Both the position numbers and the translations under genes were made by a program. A DNA stretch of 64,000 bases. Source: RPQJ01 sp963731105 (lineage in GTDB: Bacteria; Pseudomonadota; Gammaproteobacteria; Steroidobacterales; Steroidobacteraceae). The stretch lies in NCBI GenBank assembly GCA_963731105.1, contig CAVSUM010000010.1:186001-250000 (forward strand), given 5' to 3'. Positions 1-8,920 of the stretch are shown one piece after another. The first letter of the stretch is position 1; each line of letters starts with the position of its first letter. The notes below the pieces were generated by a model that was not told where the DNA came from, did not search any database, and worked only from the letters and a program-made list of their open reading frames with translations.

Positions 1-2
1 GG

Positions 3-440
3 GCACCAATGCCGCCTTTGGAAATGCAGCCGCAGGCGTGGGAGGACCAGACGGACCGCTTCTACCGCGGCGGACAGGCCGACCTCGGCGGGCGCGTGTT
101 CTACTTCAAGGCAGCTGGCCCCAAGGATCGCGTGCGCCACGTGCACTTCGAGGACCAGGCGACGCAGGCGAACCGCGGCGACGCGCTCAAGGTGCTGCAG
201 CAGCAGGGCTACGACGTGCAGCTGGCCCGCTGCGGCAAGGTGTATCAGCTATCGACCGCGAAGTGGTATCGCGTGGCCGGACCGGGCAAGCGAACGGTCA
301 TGCTGCTGCGCAACGTCCGCTGCGACACGGTCGCCTGCCCGAAGGGTCAGGAGAACTACACGCTGGCGCTGGACGGCACGTTGCCGCCGCTGCAGGCCGG
401 TGAGGTCGAGGCCGTCGGCGGCCGCTGCCCGGGGCGCTGA
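3..440 (+). CDS. Hypothetical protein, 5' end outside window
   Basis: The frame is open from base 3 to the TGA at 438-440, so the gene may start before the window; an ATG at 9 would give 143 residues. I do not recognise the family. The visible part is soluble-looking, with no signal peptide or membrane segment. It carries four cysteines in its C-terminal two thirds (LARCGK, VRCDTVACPK, GGRCPG), which could pair or bind metal. Its stop lies 7 bases from the 3' end of the convergent PAP2 gene. Confidence 0.5.
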   Translation, partial: APMPPLEMQPQAWEDQTDRFYRGGQADLGGRVFYFKAAGPKDRVRHVHFEDQATQANRGDALKVLQQQGYDVQLARCGKVYQLSTAKWYRVAGPGKRTVMLLRNVRCDTVACPKGQENYTLALDGTLPPLQAGEVEAVGGRCPGR

Positions 441-447
441 CCGACGC

Positions 448-1293
448 TTAAAAGCGCAGGTCCCAGCGCAGCACGGCACCGCCGCGCGCCGGTTCGGCCG
501 TGAACGCGACCCGCGTACCCGGCGCGAGGCCGAGGAACGCCTCGTTGAAGAACGCACCCATGAAGTTGCCGAGCGCAACACCGACCAGCACGTCCGACGG
601 ATAGTGCTCACCGGCCTCGACGCGCGCCCAGGCGGTGCCGGCCGTGAGCGCGCCGGCGCCGATCTCGAGCGTGGTGCGGGCCGCCGGCGACAGGTCCATG
701 GCCGCCAGGTTGCGAACCGTCAACGTGTTGAACACGGCGGCGGTCGAGGCGTGGCCCGACGGGAAACTCTCGTCATCCGCGCCGTTCGGCCGTTCGCGCG
801 ACGCCACCGCCTTGAGCCCGCTGGTGACGCCTGCCGTCACGGCGAACGCGCCAATCCCGACCGCGGCGCCCTGCGCTTTCGCGGACAACCACCCGCCGTC
901 CAACTCGCCGCTCGGCATCGCCAGCACGCTGGCCGCATAGCCGGCCACCGCCGCGGTCCGCAGGCCGTCGCTCCAGTCGGCGGCATCCTGTTCCGAGCCG
1001 AACACCGGCGTCGCTTCGCGCGCCCAGTCCGACACGCCCTCGTCCCAGGAATCGACCTGCAGCACGGCCGCGCTCGCGAGCGGTGCCCAGACCCATGGGC
1101 TTCGTGCGGCATCGAGTGCGGAGGTCTTGATGCGCTGCCAGCCGGGCGTGAGCGTGGCCGATTCGCCCCAGCGCGAACCATCCGGCAGCGTGGTGCAGGC
1201 CGCAGCGAGCGAGCAGGCGATGATGGCCGCGGCCAGGCGTGACAGGGTCGAACCCGCGCGACGGGCAGCGCGCGCCCCAGGCGATGTGATCAT
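448..1293 (-). CDS. PAP2-family phosphatase lipoprotein
   Basis: This 281-residue protein belongs to the type 2 phosphatidic acid phosphatase superfamily. The three signature blocks are visible: KAVASRERP (KxxxxxxRP), FPSGHAST (PSGH) and RVEAGEHYPSD (RxxxxxHxxxD), which supply the phosphate-binding and catalytic residues. The N-terminus is a signal peptide ending in LAAAC, a lipobox, so it is probably a lipid-anchored periplasmic enzyme. Known relatives remove phosphate from lipid pyrophosphates or phosphatidate; the substrate here cannot be told. The gene is convergent with the partial gene at the window edge and is separate from the sigma-factor set, which ends 19 bases away on the same strand. 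Confidence 0.88.
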   Translation of the reverse strand: MITSPGARAARRAGSTLSRLAAAIIACSLAAACTTLPDGSRWGESATLTPGWQRIKTSALDAARSPWVWAPLASAAVLQVDSWDEGVSDWAREATPVFGSEQDAADWSDGLRTAAVAGYAASVLAMPSGELDGGWLSAKAQGAAVGIGAFAVTAGVTSGLKAVASRERPNGADDESFPSGHASTAAVFNTLTVRNLAAMDLSPAARTTLEIGAGALTAGTAWARVEAGEHYPSDVLVGVALGNFMGAFFNEAFLGLAPGTRVAFTAEPARGGAVLRWDLRF

Positions 1294-1312
1294 GCGTCAG
1301 CGTAGCGTACTT

Positions 1313-1849
1313 TCAGCGCGGCGCCCGGTCGTCCTGGGGTCGGTCGCCCTGCGCGGCTCGCTCACGCCGCTTCTTCTCCCGCGCCTGCTCGCGCTCTTCC
1401 GGCGTCAGCTGCTGCCAGCGCTCCCGTGACTTGTCGCGCTGCTCGGGCGGCAGGTCGCGATAGCGCCGGAACTCCTCACGCAGCCGCTGCTGCTCTTCGG
1501 GTGGCAACCCGCGGAAGCGTTGCGCGCGATCGCGGGCCTGGTCGCGTTGCTCGGGTGTCAGGCTGCGCCACTGCTCGGCACGCTGCTCGATGTGCTGGCG
1601 TTGCTCGGGCGACAGCGCCTCCCAGCGCTGCGCGCCGCGCAGCAGCGCCTGCTGCCTGGTGGGTGCGAGACCGTCCCAGCGCTCGGCGAACCGCCCGAGC
1701 ACGCGCTGCTGCTCGGGAGTCAATTGCTGCCAGGGCACGGCGGCCTGGCCGGGAGACTGCACGACCTCGTCGGCAGACGCGGGCGCGCTGATCGCCCCGA
1801 ACGCCAGCAGGCACGCGACGAGAACCTTGCCTGCACTGGCAGCGCGCAT
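1313..1849 (-). CDS. DUF3106 periplasmic protein
   Basis: This 178-residue protein has a signal peptide (cleavage likely after APASA) followed by repeated units of the type W..L.PEQQ...., such as LTPEQQRVLGRF, LSPEQRQHIEQR, LTPEQRDQARDR, LPPEQRDKSRER and LTPEEREQAREK. That pattern is typical of DUF3106. The C-terminus is highly charged. The ATG overlaps the stop of the upstream gene by one base (TGATG), which sets the start and indicates translational coupling. DUF3106 proteins of unknown function are commonly encoded after an ECF sigma factor and a DUF3619 protein, as here. Confidence 0.82.
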   Translation of the reverse strand: MRAASAGKVLVACLLAFGAISAPASADEVVQSPGQAAVPWQQLTPEQQRVLGRFAERWDGLAPTRQQALLRGAQRWEALSPEQRQHIEQRAEQWRSLTPEQRDQARDRAQRFRGLPPEEQQRLREEFRRYRDLPPEQRDKSRERWQQLTPEEREQAREKKRRERAAQGDRPQDDRAPR

Positions 1850-2229
1850 CAGCCGCTCCCGTTGTCGGCGGGCAGCCCGCGATCGGCCAGCCAGGTGTAG
1901 AACTCGGGATCCTCGCTCGCGACGTCGTCGCCGATCGCCAGCATCTCGACCACCTCCGCGGTCGGCGCGCCGTCTACGACCGGCAGTACACCGGGCTGCT
2001 GGCCGGGCATGCGCCACAGCACGACCGCCAGCAACGCCACCGACGCGGCCGCTGCCGCCGGCAACCACGTGCGCCACGGGCCGTGGCGCGAGCGCTCGAC
2101 CTCGGCAACGGCCGCCTGCCGCGCGCGATTCAGCTGCGACCGCGTCGCCGCGTCGATGCCCTCGACACTGGCGTCGAAGAGTTTGCGGGCCCGCCGCTCG
2201 TCCTCCGTCCATCGCTCGTCGCCGCCCAT
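1849..2229 (-). CDS. DUF3619-like membrane protein, possible anti-sigma factor
   Basis: This 126-residue protein has a cytoplasmic, Arg/Glu-rich helical N-terminus (ARKLFDASVEGIDAATRSQLNRAR). One transmembrane helix follows at about residues 55-75 (AAAAASVALLAVVLWRM), then a short acidic C-terminal domain with EDPEFYTWLADRGL. This layout matches DUF3619. Its position directly after an ECF sigma factor suggests a membrane-anchored partner or regulator of that sigma factor, which is inference. Both ends use TGATG one-base overlaps with its neighbours, so the three genes form a tightly coupled operon. Confidence 0.75.
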   Translation of the reverse strand: MGGDERWTEDERRARKLFDASVEGIDAATRSQLNRARQAAVAEVERSRHGPWRTWLPAAAAASVALLAVVLWRMPGQQPGVLPVVDGAPTAEVVEMLAIGDDVASEDPEFYTWLADRGLPADNGSG

Positions 2230-2853
2230 CACCACACCTCGCTCAGCTGCGCGCGCAGAGCCTGCAGCGCGCGGAAATAATGCGTCTTCACGCTGCCCTC
2301 TGCACAGCCCATGGCCGCCGCCGCCTCGGCGACGTCCATGCCCTCGAGGCAGCGCAGCGCGAACGCCTGCTGCTGGCGCGGCGGCAGCCGCTGCAGCGCC
2401 GACTTCGAGCCGTTGCATCGCTTCGTCGGTCATCGCCTGCCGGCTCGGATCCGGTCCCGGGTCCGGCACGCGCTCGAACGGGTCGACGGCGTCTTCGTCG
2501 TCGTCGCGCGCGGCGCCCGGCAGCATGCCGAAGAACCGCGAACGGACGGTGCGCCGGCGCTGCGCGTCGCGGATGCCGTTGTAGAGGATGCGATAGAAGA
2601 GCGGCCGCCACTCCTCGCTCGGGCGCCGGGCGTAGTTGCGCGCCAGGCGCAGCATTGCGCCCTGCACGACGTCGAGCGCGTCGTCGCGGTCGCGCAGCGC
2701 CATCTGCGCGATGCGGAACGCGCGGCGTTCCACGCTCGCCAGGAACCGGTCGAGGCTTGCGGCGGATGGCAGGGCAGTGTCCTCGGCGCCGTCGCGCCCG
2801 GCGTCGGCCAGGCGGGCGAGGGTCGCGAATTCGAGACTAGCAGAGGCGTTCAT
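2229..2853 (-). CDS. ECF-type RNA polymerase sigma factor (one frameshift)
   Basis: After correction this is about 207 residues. The start (MNASASLEF) lies at 2853. Region 2 is visible as RAFRIAQMALRDRDDALDVVQG and ARRPSEEWRPLFYRILYNGI. Region 4 continues in another frame as LQRLPPRQQQAFALRCLEGMDV...GCAEGSVKTHYFRAL, a helix-turn-helix typical of ECF sigma factors. The two halves are separated by one extra base near 2405 (GAAGTCGG where GAGTCGG would keep the frame), so the product is truncated as written. Restoring the frame ends the gene at a TGA that overlaps the next ATG, which argues for a sequence error. It probably controls its own operon. Confidence 0.8.
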
Positions 2854-3199
2854 GCGGGTAGACTCGGCACCTCGGCGTCGGGAACGATGGCTGCACCGAC
2901 AGGAAAACGCCTTGCCGGCCAGTCGGTTGACGCGCACATCGAACCCAAGATGTTCACTGTCGGAGAGGCAGGCCGGGGGACGGGCACGCGCGGGAGCGCA
3001 AGCGGCTGCACCAGCCTGGTGCGGCAGTCCTTGCCGGCATGTAACAACATGTTTTCGTTTAGATATTTTTCGTGTCGCGCAAAAACTCGCCAAACCGCAA
3101 AACTGCCCGGCGGAACCGGCACTTGGGATCGATACGCCCGCTGCATCCACAGAGTTATCCACAGCCTTTGTGGACAACTTCACATAAGCGAGCCGCGGC
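2854..3199. other. Intergenic region between the sigma factor and priA
   Basis: These 346 bases separate the divergent sigma-factor operon and priA. I see no convincing gene. The stretch at about 3040-3110 is clearly richer in A and T than its surroundings (runs such as GTTTTCG, TAGATATTTTTCG, CAAAAAC), which fits promoters for both sides. A group of DnaA-box-like 9-mers lies next to priA and is listed separately. Confidence 0.6.
3143..3177. promoter_or_regulatory. DnaA-box-like cluster before priA
   Basis: TTATCCACA at 3155-3163 is a perfect consensus DnaA box. On either side are GCATCCACA (3143-3151) and, on the opposite strand, TGTGGACAA (3169-3177), each close to the consensus. The cluster ends 22 bases before the TTG start of priA and lies beside an AT-rich stretch. 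It may let DnaA regulate the replication-restart gene; binding is not shown by sequence alone. Confidence 0.4.
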
Positions 3200-5402
3200 T
3201 TGAGCAGCATCCTCAGCATCGCGGTCGACGTCCCGCTCAGGAGACTGTTCGACTACCGGGCGCCGCCCGGCATCGAGCCCGCCCGTCTGCAGCCCGGGGT
3301 GAGGTTCTGGGTGCCGTTCGGCCGTCGCCGCGTCACCGGTGTGCTGATGGAGGTGCGCGGCCAATCCGACCTGCCCGAGTCGAAACTACGCACGGCGATC
3401 GCCGCCATCGACGAGTCGCCGGTGCTCGACGCGAGCCTGCTCGAGCTGCTGCGCTGGGCGGCGGATTACTACCGCCACGCCCCCGGCGAGGTGATCGCTG
3501 CCGCACTGCCCGCGGCGCTGCGCTCGGGCACGGCCGCCGAGGCCACCGAGGAACGCTGGACGCTGAGCGCCGCCGCCCGCACCGGTGAACTGCCGCCGCT
3601 GTCGCCGCGCGCGCACCGGCTGCGGGAACTGGTGACTGCGCTCGAAGCGCGCGACGCGGCGGACGAGGCCGCGCTGGCGGCGCTCTCGCCGCGCTGGCGC
3701 GAGCACGTGCGGGAGCTCGAGCAGCGCGGCTGGGTACTGCGGTTGCGCGAGGTCCAGCCACCGGCCCCGCCGCGCCCGCCCACGGTCGGCACGGGCCACG
3801 ACCCGACGCCAGAGCAGCAGCCACGCGATCGCGACGATCGGCGCGGCGGCCGGCCGGCACGCGTCGTTCCTGCTGCACGGCGTGACCGGCAGCGGCAAGA
3901 CCGAGGTGTACCTGCGGGCGATCGCCGAGGTCGTGGCGCGCGGCGAACAGGCGCTGGTGCTGGTGCCGGAGATCGCGCTCACGCCGCAGCTGGTGGCGCG
4001 GTTCGCGGCGCGCTTCGACGCGCCACTCGCGGTGCTGCATTCGTCGCTCGGCGATGCGGAGCGGCTGCGCGCGTGGCGGGCGGCCCGCAGCGGCGAGGCC
4101 CCGGTGGTGATCGGCACGCGCTCGGCGATCTTTGCGCCGCTCGCGCGGCCGGGGCTGATCGTCGTGGACGAGGAGCACGACCCTTCCTACAAGCAGCAGG
4201 AGGGCTTCCGCTACTCGGCGCGCGACCTGGCGCTGGCGCGCGCGCAGCGGCTGGGGGTGCCGGTGGTGCTCGGGTCCGCGACGCCGTCGCTCGAAAGCCT
4301 CGAGCGCGTACAGTCCGGGCGCGCCACGCTGCTCGAGTTGCCCGCACGCACCGCGGGCGCGCGGCCGCCGTCGATCCACTTGATCGACCTGCGCCGGCAC
4401 GCCGCCACGCAGGGCATCGCGACGCCCACCGTGCTCGCGATCGGGCGGCACCTGGCGGCCGGCGGGCAGGTGCTGCTGTACCTCAACCGGCGCGGCTATG
4501 CGCCGACGCTGTTCTGCCCGGCGTGCGGCTGGGCGGCGCCCTGCCCGCGCTGCGACGCACGCCTCACCGTGCACCAGCGCGAGCGCCGCCTGCACTGCCA
4601 TCACTGCGGCAGCGAGCACGCCATCCCGGAGCTGTGCCCGAGCTGCGGCGAGCCGGCGAAGCCGGTGGGCCAGGGCACCGAGCGCATCGAGGAGACGCTG
4701 GCGCATCTGTTCCCGGACGTGCCGCTCGAGCGCATCGACCGCGACGCGGTGCGCCGCAAGGGCGCGCTCGAGGCGGCGCTCGACCGCGTCACCAGCGGTG
4801 CGGTGCGGCTGCTGGTCGGCACGCAGATGCTGACCAAGGGGCACCACTTCCCCGACGTGAGCCTGGTGGTGGTGCTGAACGCGGACCAGGGCCTGTTCGG
4901 CACGGATTTCCGCGCCAGCGAACGGCTGGCGCAGACCATCGTGCAGGTGGCGGGTCGCGCTGGCCGGGCCGAACGTCCGGGCGAGGTGCTGATCCAGACC
5001 GAGTACCCGGAGCACCCGCTGCTCACGCAGCTGATCACCGGCGGCTACGAAGCCTTCGCGGCCGCCGCGCTCGAGGAACGCAAGGCCGCACGCTGGCCGC
5101 CGTTCGCGCGGATCGCGGTGCTGCGCGCCGAGGCGGCACAGCGCGAGACGCCGCTGGCGTTCCTCGACCTTGCGCGCGAACAGGCGACGGCACTGGCCGG
5201 CTCGGAGGTCGAGATCCTCGGGCCTGCCACGGCACCCATGGAGCGACGCGCCGGGCTGTTCCGCGCCCAGCTGCTGCTGCACGCGCCGTCGCACGCGCCG
5301 CTGCAGCGGCTGCTGGCGCGCTGGCTGCCGGTCATCGAGGACCTGCCGGAAGCGCGCCGCGTGCGCTGGTCGCTCGACGTCGACCCGCTAGAGCTGTTCT
5401 GA
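3200..5402 (+). CDS. priA: Primosomal protein N' (replication restart helicase), one frameshift
   Basis: PriA reloads the replisome at stalled forks. Corrected length is about 733 residues, normal for the family. The N-terminal DNA-binding part begins SSILSIAVDVPLRRLFDY. The helicase core has Walker A GVTGSGKT, motif II DEEHDPSYKQQ and motif III GSATPSLES. Eight zinc-ligand cysteines lie in CPACGW, CPRCD, HCHHCG and CPSCGE. The start is TTG. Near 3820 one extra C (GCCACGCG) shifts the frame between TPEQQ and the AIATIGAAAG segment, so the ORF appears as two pieces. PriA is seldom dispensable, so a sequence error is more likely than a pseudogene. It overlaps the EF-hand gene tail-to-tail by 15 bases. 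Confidence 0.95.
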
Positions 5403-5834
5403 CTTGCCGGCGCGCTCGCGCATGCGGACGTTGTGCATTTCGTCGCGACCGACCTTGCCGTCGCGATTCGCGTCCACCGAGTCGAAGCGGCCGGCGAGTC
5501 CGGGTAGCGACGCGTCGGCCTCCTGGCGCGAGATGGCTCCGTCGCCGTCCTTGTCGGCGGCCGTCCAGCGCGCCTGCACCTCGACGCGCCGCTGGCCGCG
5601 CATGGCTTCGCGATGGACGTTCATCTCGGCGGCATCGAGCTTGCCGTCCTTGTTCGTGTCGACCGCGTCGAACTGGCCGGCGAGACGCGGGTGAGCCTGT
5701 GCTTCCTCGCGCGTGACGATGCCGTCGGCATTGGCGTCCACGGAGTTGCGGCCCGCGGGCGGCGATGCAGGGTTCTCACCGGCCTGGACGGCAGCGGCGA
5801 GGGCAAGAGTGGCAAAGGCGAGCGTCCAGCGCAT
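5388..5834 (-). CDS. Periplasmic EF-hand calcium-binding protein
   Basis: This protein of about 148 residues has a signal peptide (MRWTLAFATLALAAAVQAG) and four EF-hand loops: DANADGIVTREE, DTNKDGKLDAAE, DKDGDGAISRQE and DANRDGKVGRDE. Each has Asp or Asn at the calcium-ligand positions and Glu at position 12. I chose the start at 5834 because GAGGAA lies just upstream and it begins directly at the signal peptide; an in-frame start at 5864 is also possible. It is probably a secreted or periplasmic calcium sensor or buffer. It is transcribed away from argS and convergently with priA. Confidence 0.85.
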   Translation of the reverse strand: MRWTLAFATLALAAAVQAGENPASPPAGRNSVDANADGIVTREEAQAHPRLAGQFDAVDTNKDGKLDAAEMNVHREAMRGQRRVEVQARWTAADKDGDGAISRQEADASLPGLAGRFDSVDANRDGKVGRDEMHNVRMRERAGKSEQL

Positions 5835-6042
5835 GTCGATTCCTCTAGTGGGTGTCTCGACCATAGAACGTACCGCGGCGTCGCCGGTTGACGTCCGCCG
5901 CCTCCGCCGCGACAGGCCGCGAGCAGCGCCGCGGCGGCGCAGGAAAATGGCGGCGGCACGGGTTCACTGTTTCGACTCGCATCCGGCGCTTAAATTCCCT
6001 AGACTGCCGCCCTCGCCGGACTCCTCTCCTGACGGCAACACC

Positions 6043-7800
6043 TTGAAATACCTGATCGAACAGCTGGTGCGGGAGGCTCTCGCCGCCCTGCCTGCGGACC
6101 TGCGCCCGGCCGACGCCACGCAGGCCGTGCCGCTGGTGGAGCGCACCCGCGATGCCACGCACGGCGATTTCGCCACCAACGCGGCCATGCAGCTCGCGAA
6201 GAGCGCGAAACGCAAGCCGCGCGAACTGGCGCAGGCCATCATCGACGCGCTGCCGAAGAACGAGCTGGTGGCCCGGGTCGAGATCGCCGGCCCCGGCTTC
6301 ATCAACTTCCACCTCGCGCCGGCGGCTATCCACCAGGAACTGCTGCGCGTGCTCGACCGGCGTTGCGACTACGGTCGCAGCAACCTCGGCGGCGGGCAGC
6401 GCGTGATCGTCGAGTTCGTCTCGGCCAACCCCACCGGCCCGCTGCACGTCGGCCATGGCCGTCATGCCGCGTTCGGCGCGACGCTCGCCAACCTGCTCGA
6501 CGCCGCGGGCTTCAAGGTGCACCGCGAGTACTACATCAACGACGCCGGGCGGCAGATGGAGATCCTCGCCGCCAGCGTCTGGTTGCGCTACCTCGAGTGC
6601 TTCGGCGAGCAGTTCCCGTTCCCGAGCAACGGCTACCGCGGCGACTACCTGCACCCGATCGCCAACAAGCTCGTCGAGAAGTCGGGACGGTCGCTGGTGC
6701 GTCCCGCGGCCGAGGTGTTCCGCGACCTGCCGCCGGACGCGCCCGCCGGCGACAAGGACCTCTACATCGACGCCGTGATCGCCCGCGCCAAGACGCTGCT
6801 CGGCGAGGACGGCTTCCGCATCGCCTTCGGCCTCGCGCTCGACGACATCCTCGCGGACATCCGCCAGGACCTCGAGGAGTTCGGCGTCCGCTACGACGAG
6901 TGGTTCTCCGAGCGCAGCCTGGCGACCAACGGCGCCATCGATCGCGCGCTCGAGCGGCTGCGCGGCAACGACGTCGTCTACGAGAAGGACGGCGCGCAGT
7001 GGTTCCGCGCCACCGACTTCGGCGACGAGAAAGACCGGGTCGTGGTGCGCGAGAACGGCCTGAAGACCTATTTCGCCTCCGACATCGCCTACCACCTGCA
7101 GAAGCGCGAGCGCGGCTTCGACAAGCTGATCGACGTGCTCGGCGCCGACCACCACGGCTACGTGGCGCGCGTGCGCGCCGGCCTGGTGGCCATGGGCGAG
7201 CCGGGCGACAGCCTCGAGGTGCGGCTGGTGCAGTTCGTCACGCTGTACCGCGGCGGCGAGAAGGTGCAGATGTCGACGCGCTCCGGCGAGTTCATCACGC
7301 TGCGCGAGCTGCGCCGCGAGGTCGGCAACGACGCCGCGCGCTTCTTCTACGTGATGCGCAGCAACGACCAGCACCTCGACTTCGACCTCGAGCTGGCCAC
7401 GTCGCATTCCAACGAGAACCCGGTCTACTACATCCAGTACGCGCACGCGCGCGTCTGCAGCGTGCTGCGCCAGATGCGCGAGAAGGGCCTCGAGCACGAC
7501 CCGGCCCGCGGCCGCGCGGCGCTCGCGCGCCTCGTCGAGCCGCACGAGCAGGCGCTGCTCGCCTCGATCAGCCGCTACCCCGAAGTGATCGAGATGGCGG
7601 CCGTGCAGCGCGCGCCGCACGCGCTGGTGCACTACCTGCGCGAGCTGGCCAACGACTTCCACACCTACTACAACGCCCACCAGTTCCTGGTGGACGACGC
7701 CGAGCTGCGCGACGCACGCCTCACGCTGGTGCAGGGCCTGCGCCAGGTGGTGCGCAACGGGCTCGGGCTGCTGGGCGTGTCGGCACCCGAGGCGATGTGA
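6043..7800 (+). CDS. argS: Arginyl-tRNA synthetase
   Basis: ArgS is a class I synthetase that charges tRNA-Arg. From the TTG at 6043 the product is 585 residues, close to the usual 577. The N-terminal Arg-tRNA-synthetase domain begins KYLIEQLVREAL. The HIGH signature is ANPTGPLHVGHGRH, and the C-terminal DALR anticodon-binding domain covers about the last 130 residues (PVYYIQYAHARVCSV). A classical KMSKS is absent, as is usual for ArgS; VQMSTRSGEF occupies that area. The frame is open further upstream, but the extra residues are not ArgS-like, so TTG is preferred. It follows priA and precedes the SPOR gene, a known gammaproteobacterial order. Confidence 0.95.
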   Translation: MKYLIEQLVREALAALPADLRPADATQAVPLVERTRDATHGDFATNAAMQLAKSAKRKPRELAQAIIDALPKNELVARVEIAGPGFINFHLAPAAIHQELLRVLDRRCDYGRSNLGGGQRVIVEFVSANPTGPLHVGHGRHAAFGATLANLLDAAGFKVHREYYINDAGRQMEILAASVWLRYLECFGEQFPFPSNGYRGDYLHPIANKLVEKSGRSLVRPAAEVFRDLPPDAPAGDKDLYIDAVIARAKTLLGEDGFRIAFGLALDDILADIRQDLEEFGVRYDEWFSERSLATNGAIDRALERLRGNDVVYEKDGAQWFRATDFGDEKDRVVVRENGLKTYFASDIAYHLQKRERGFDKLIDVLGADHHGYVARVRAGLVAMGEPGDSLEVRLVQFVTLYRGGEKVQMSTRSGEFITLRELRREVGNDAARFFYVMRSNDQHLDFDLELATSHSNENPVYYIQYAHARVCSVLRQMREKGLEHDPARGRAALARLVEPHEQALLASISRYPEVIEMAAVQRAPHALVHYLRELANDFHTYYNAHQFLVDDAELRDARLTLVQGLRQVVRNGLGLLGVSAPEAM

Positions 7801-8408
7801 GCGTGACGCAGCAGGGCCCGGGCAAGACGCTCAGCCGCGACTACAAGCACGTCAAGCGCCACACGCCCGGCGGCGGCCCCGGGTTCAACGGCTGGGTGGG
7901 GCTCGGCATCGGCCTGGCGATCGGCCTCGGCGTGGCGCTGCTGGTGCACCTGCACCACTACCGCGAGGAGCAGGCCACCGTGGAGCCGCAGCCGGCCGCC
8001 ACGACGCCGCCCGCTTCGGCCAAGGCGCCGTCCGAGGAATCCTCCGCACCGGTCGGCACGGGCCCGGATCTCACCTTCTACGACATGCTGCCGAAGCAGG
8101 AAGTGGAAGTGCCCGAGAAGTCGGCGGGCGCGGCACCCGCCCGGTCCGCGCTGCCGAAGGGCGACGTCACGCTGCAGGCCGGATCATTCAAGCAGGTGGC
8201 CGAGGCGGAAAAGCTGCAGGCGCAGCTCGCGCAGTACGGTGTCGACGCCAAGATCCAGCGCTTCTCGCTCGAAGACGAGACGTGGTACCGGGTGCGCATC
8301 GGCCCGATTGCAACGGTGGAGGAGCTCGACGTGATCCGGGCCAAGCTCGCCGAGGCCGAGGTCGAGGCGACGCCGGTGAGCGCGCCGGCCATCGCGGCGC
8401 CGCCCTGA
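7797..8408 (+). CDS. SPOR-domain cell-division protein, FtsN-like
   Basis: This protein of about 203 residues has a short basic cytoplasmic N-terminus and one transmembrane helix (GWVGLGIGLAIGLGVALLVHL, about residues 35-55). A Pro/Ala/Ser-rich linker follows, then a C-terminal SPOR domain beginning VTLQAGSFKQVAEAEKLQAQL and containing WYRVRIGPI. SPOR domains bind denuded septal peptidoglycan. The GTG start overlaps the argS stop (ATGTGA); a second GTG at 7803 is possible. In many gammaproteobacteria the FtsN-like gene after argS is followed by hslV and hslU, which are absent here. Confidence 0.88.
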   Translation: MSVTQQGPGKTLSRDYKHVKRHTPGGGPGFNGWVGLGIGLAIGLGVALLVHLHHYREEQATVEPQPAATTPPASAKAPSEESSAPVGTGPDLTFYDMLPKQEVEVPEKSAGAAPARSALPKGDVTLQAGSFKQVAEAEKLQAQLAQYGVDAKIQRFSLEDETWYRVRIGPIATVEELDVIRAKLAEAEVEATPVSAPAIAAPP

Positions 8409-8453
8409 GCGCCGTCGCTGACGCGCCGCGGGTTCCTGCGCGGCGGATCAGCG

Positions 8454-8900
8454 TTAGCAACCATTCAGCGGCCCGCCGCCTTCGCGCGTGCCGAACGGTG
8501 CAAAGGTCTTGTTGGTCACGTACGCCGCGCATCGAGTCCGATGACGACGCCGACGGATCCCCTCGGCGATCCAGCGCTGCACTTGCCGCGTCGCCACAGC
8601 TGTCGCGCCTCGGCGCGGGCAGGTGGGCGCGAAGCGAGGCCGACGCGAACTCGAGCACGTACAGGTTGCCCCACGGATCGAACGTGACGTCGACGATGGC
8701 AGTGAAGCCGGTGGCATACACCTCCGGGGCGCCTCCATCCGGGTGCACACGCCAGACGTTCGCCGTGCCGACCGGGAACGGAAAGCCGGTCAGCTGGCCG
8801 ACATAGAAGTAGCCGTCCGGACCGATGGCGACCGAGGTCGGTCCGCCTGGCTCGACTCGGCGGGGTCTGCGGCACGTCGCGCACGACCCGCGGCATGCCG
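8454..8900 (-). pseudogene. ScyD/ScyE-like secreted repeat protein remnant
   Basis: Two frames carry recognisable pieces of a beta-propeller protein of the ScyD/ScyE type: GPTSVAIGPDGYFYVGQLTGFPFPV, listed here in part as GPDGYFYVGQLTGFPF, then FTAIVDVTFDPWGNLYVLEF, and after a frame change YVTNKTFAPFGTREGGG before a TAA at 8454-8456. The N-terminal two thirds of a normal family member are missing, and at least one internal frame shift is needed. No start codon or ribosome site could be assigned. The remnant abuts the end of the broken nSTAND gene, so an old recombination junction may lie near 8900. Confidence 0.6.
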
Positions 8901-8920
8901 TCCGCCTCGCTGATGGCCGC

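Noticed and set aside
3143..3177. Replication origin
   Set aside because: Only three DnaA-like boxes and no dnaA, dnaN, gyrB or gidA/parAB genes; promoter-level control of priA is a simpler reading.
3200..5402. priA as a pseudogene
   Set aside because: All helicase and zinc motifs are intact on both sides of a single extra base, in line with the same error type in many other genes.
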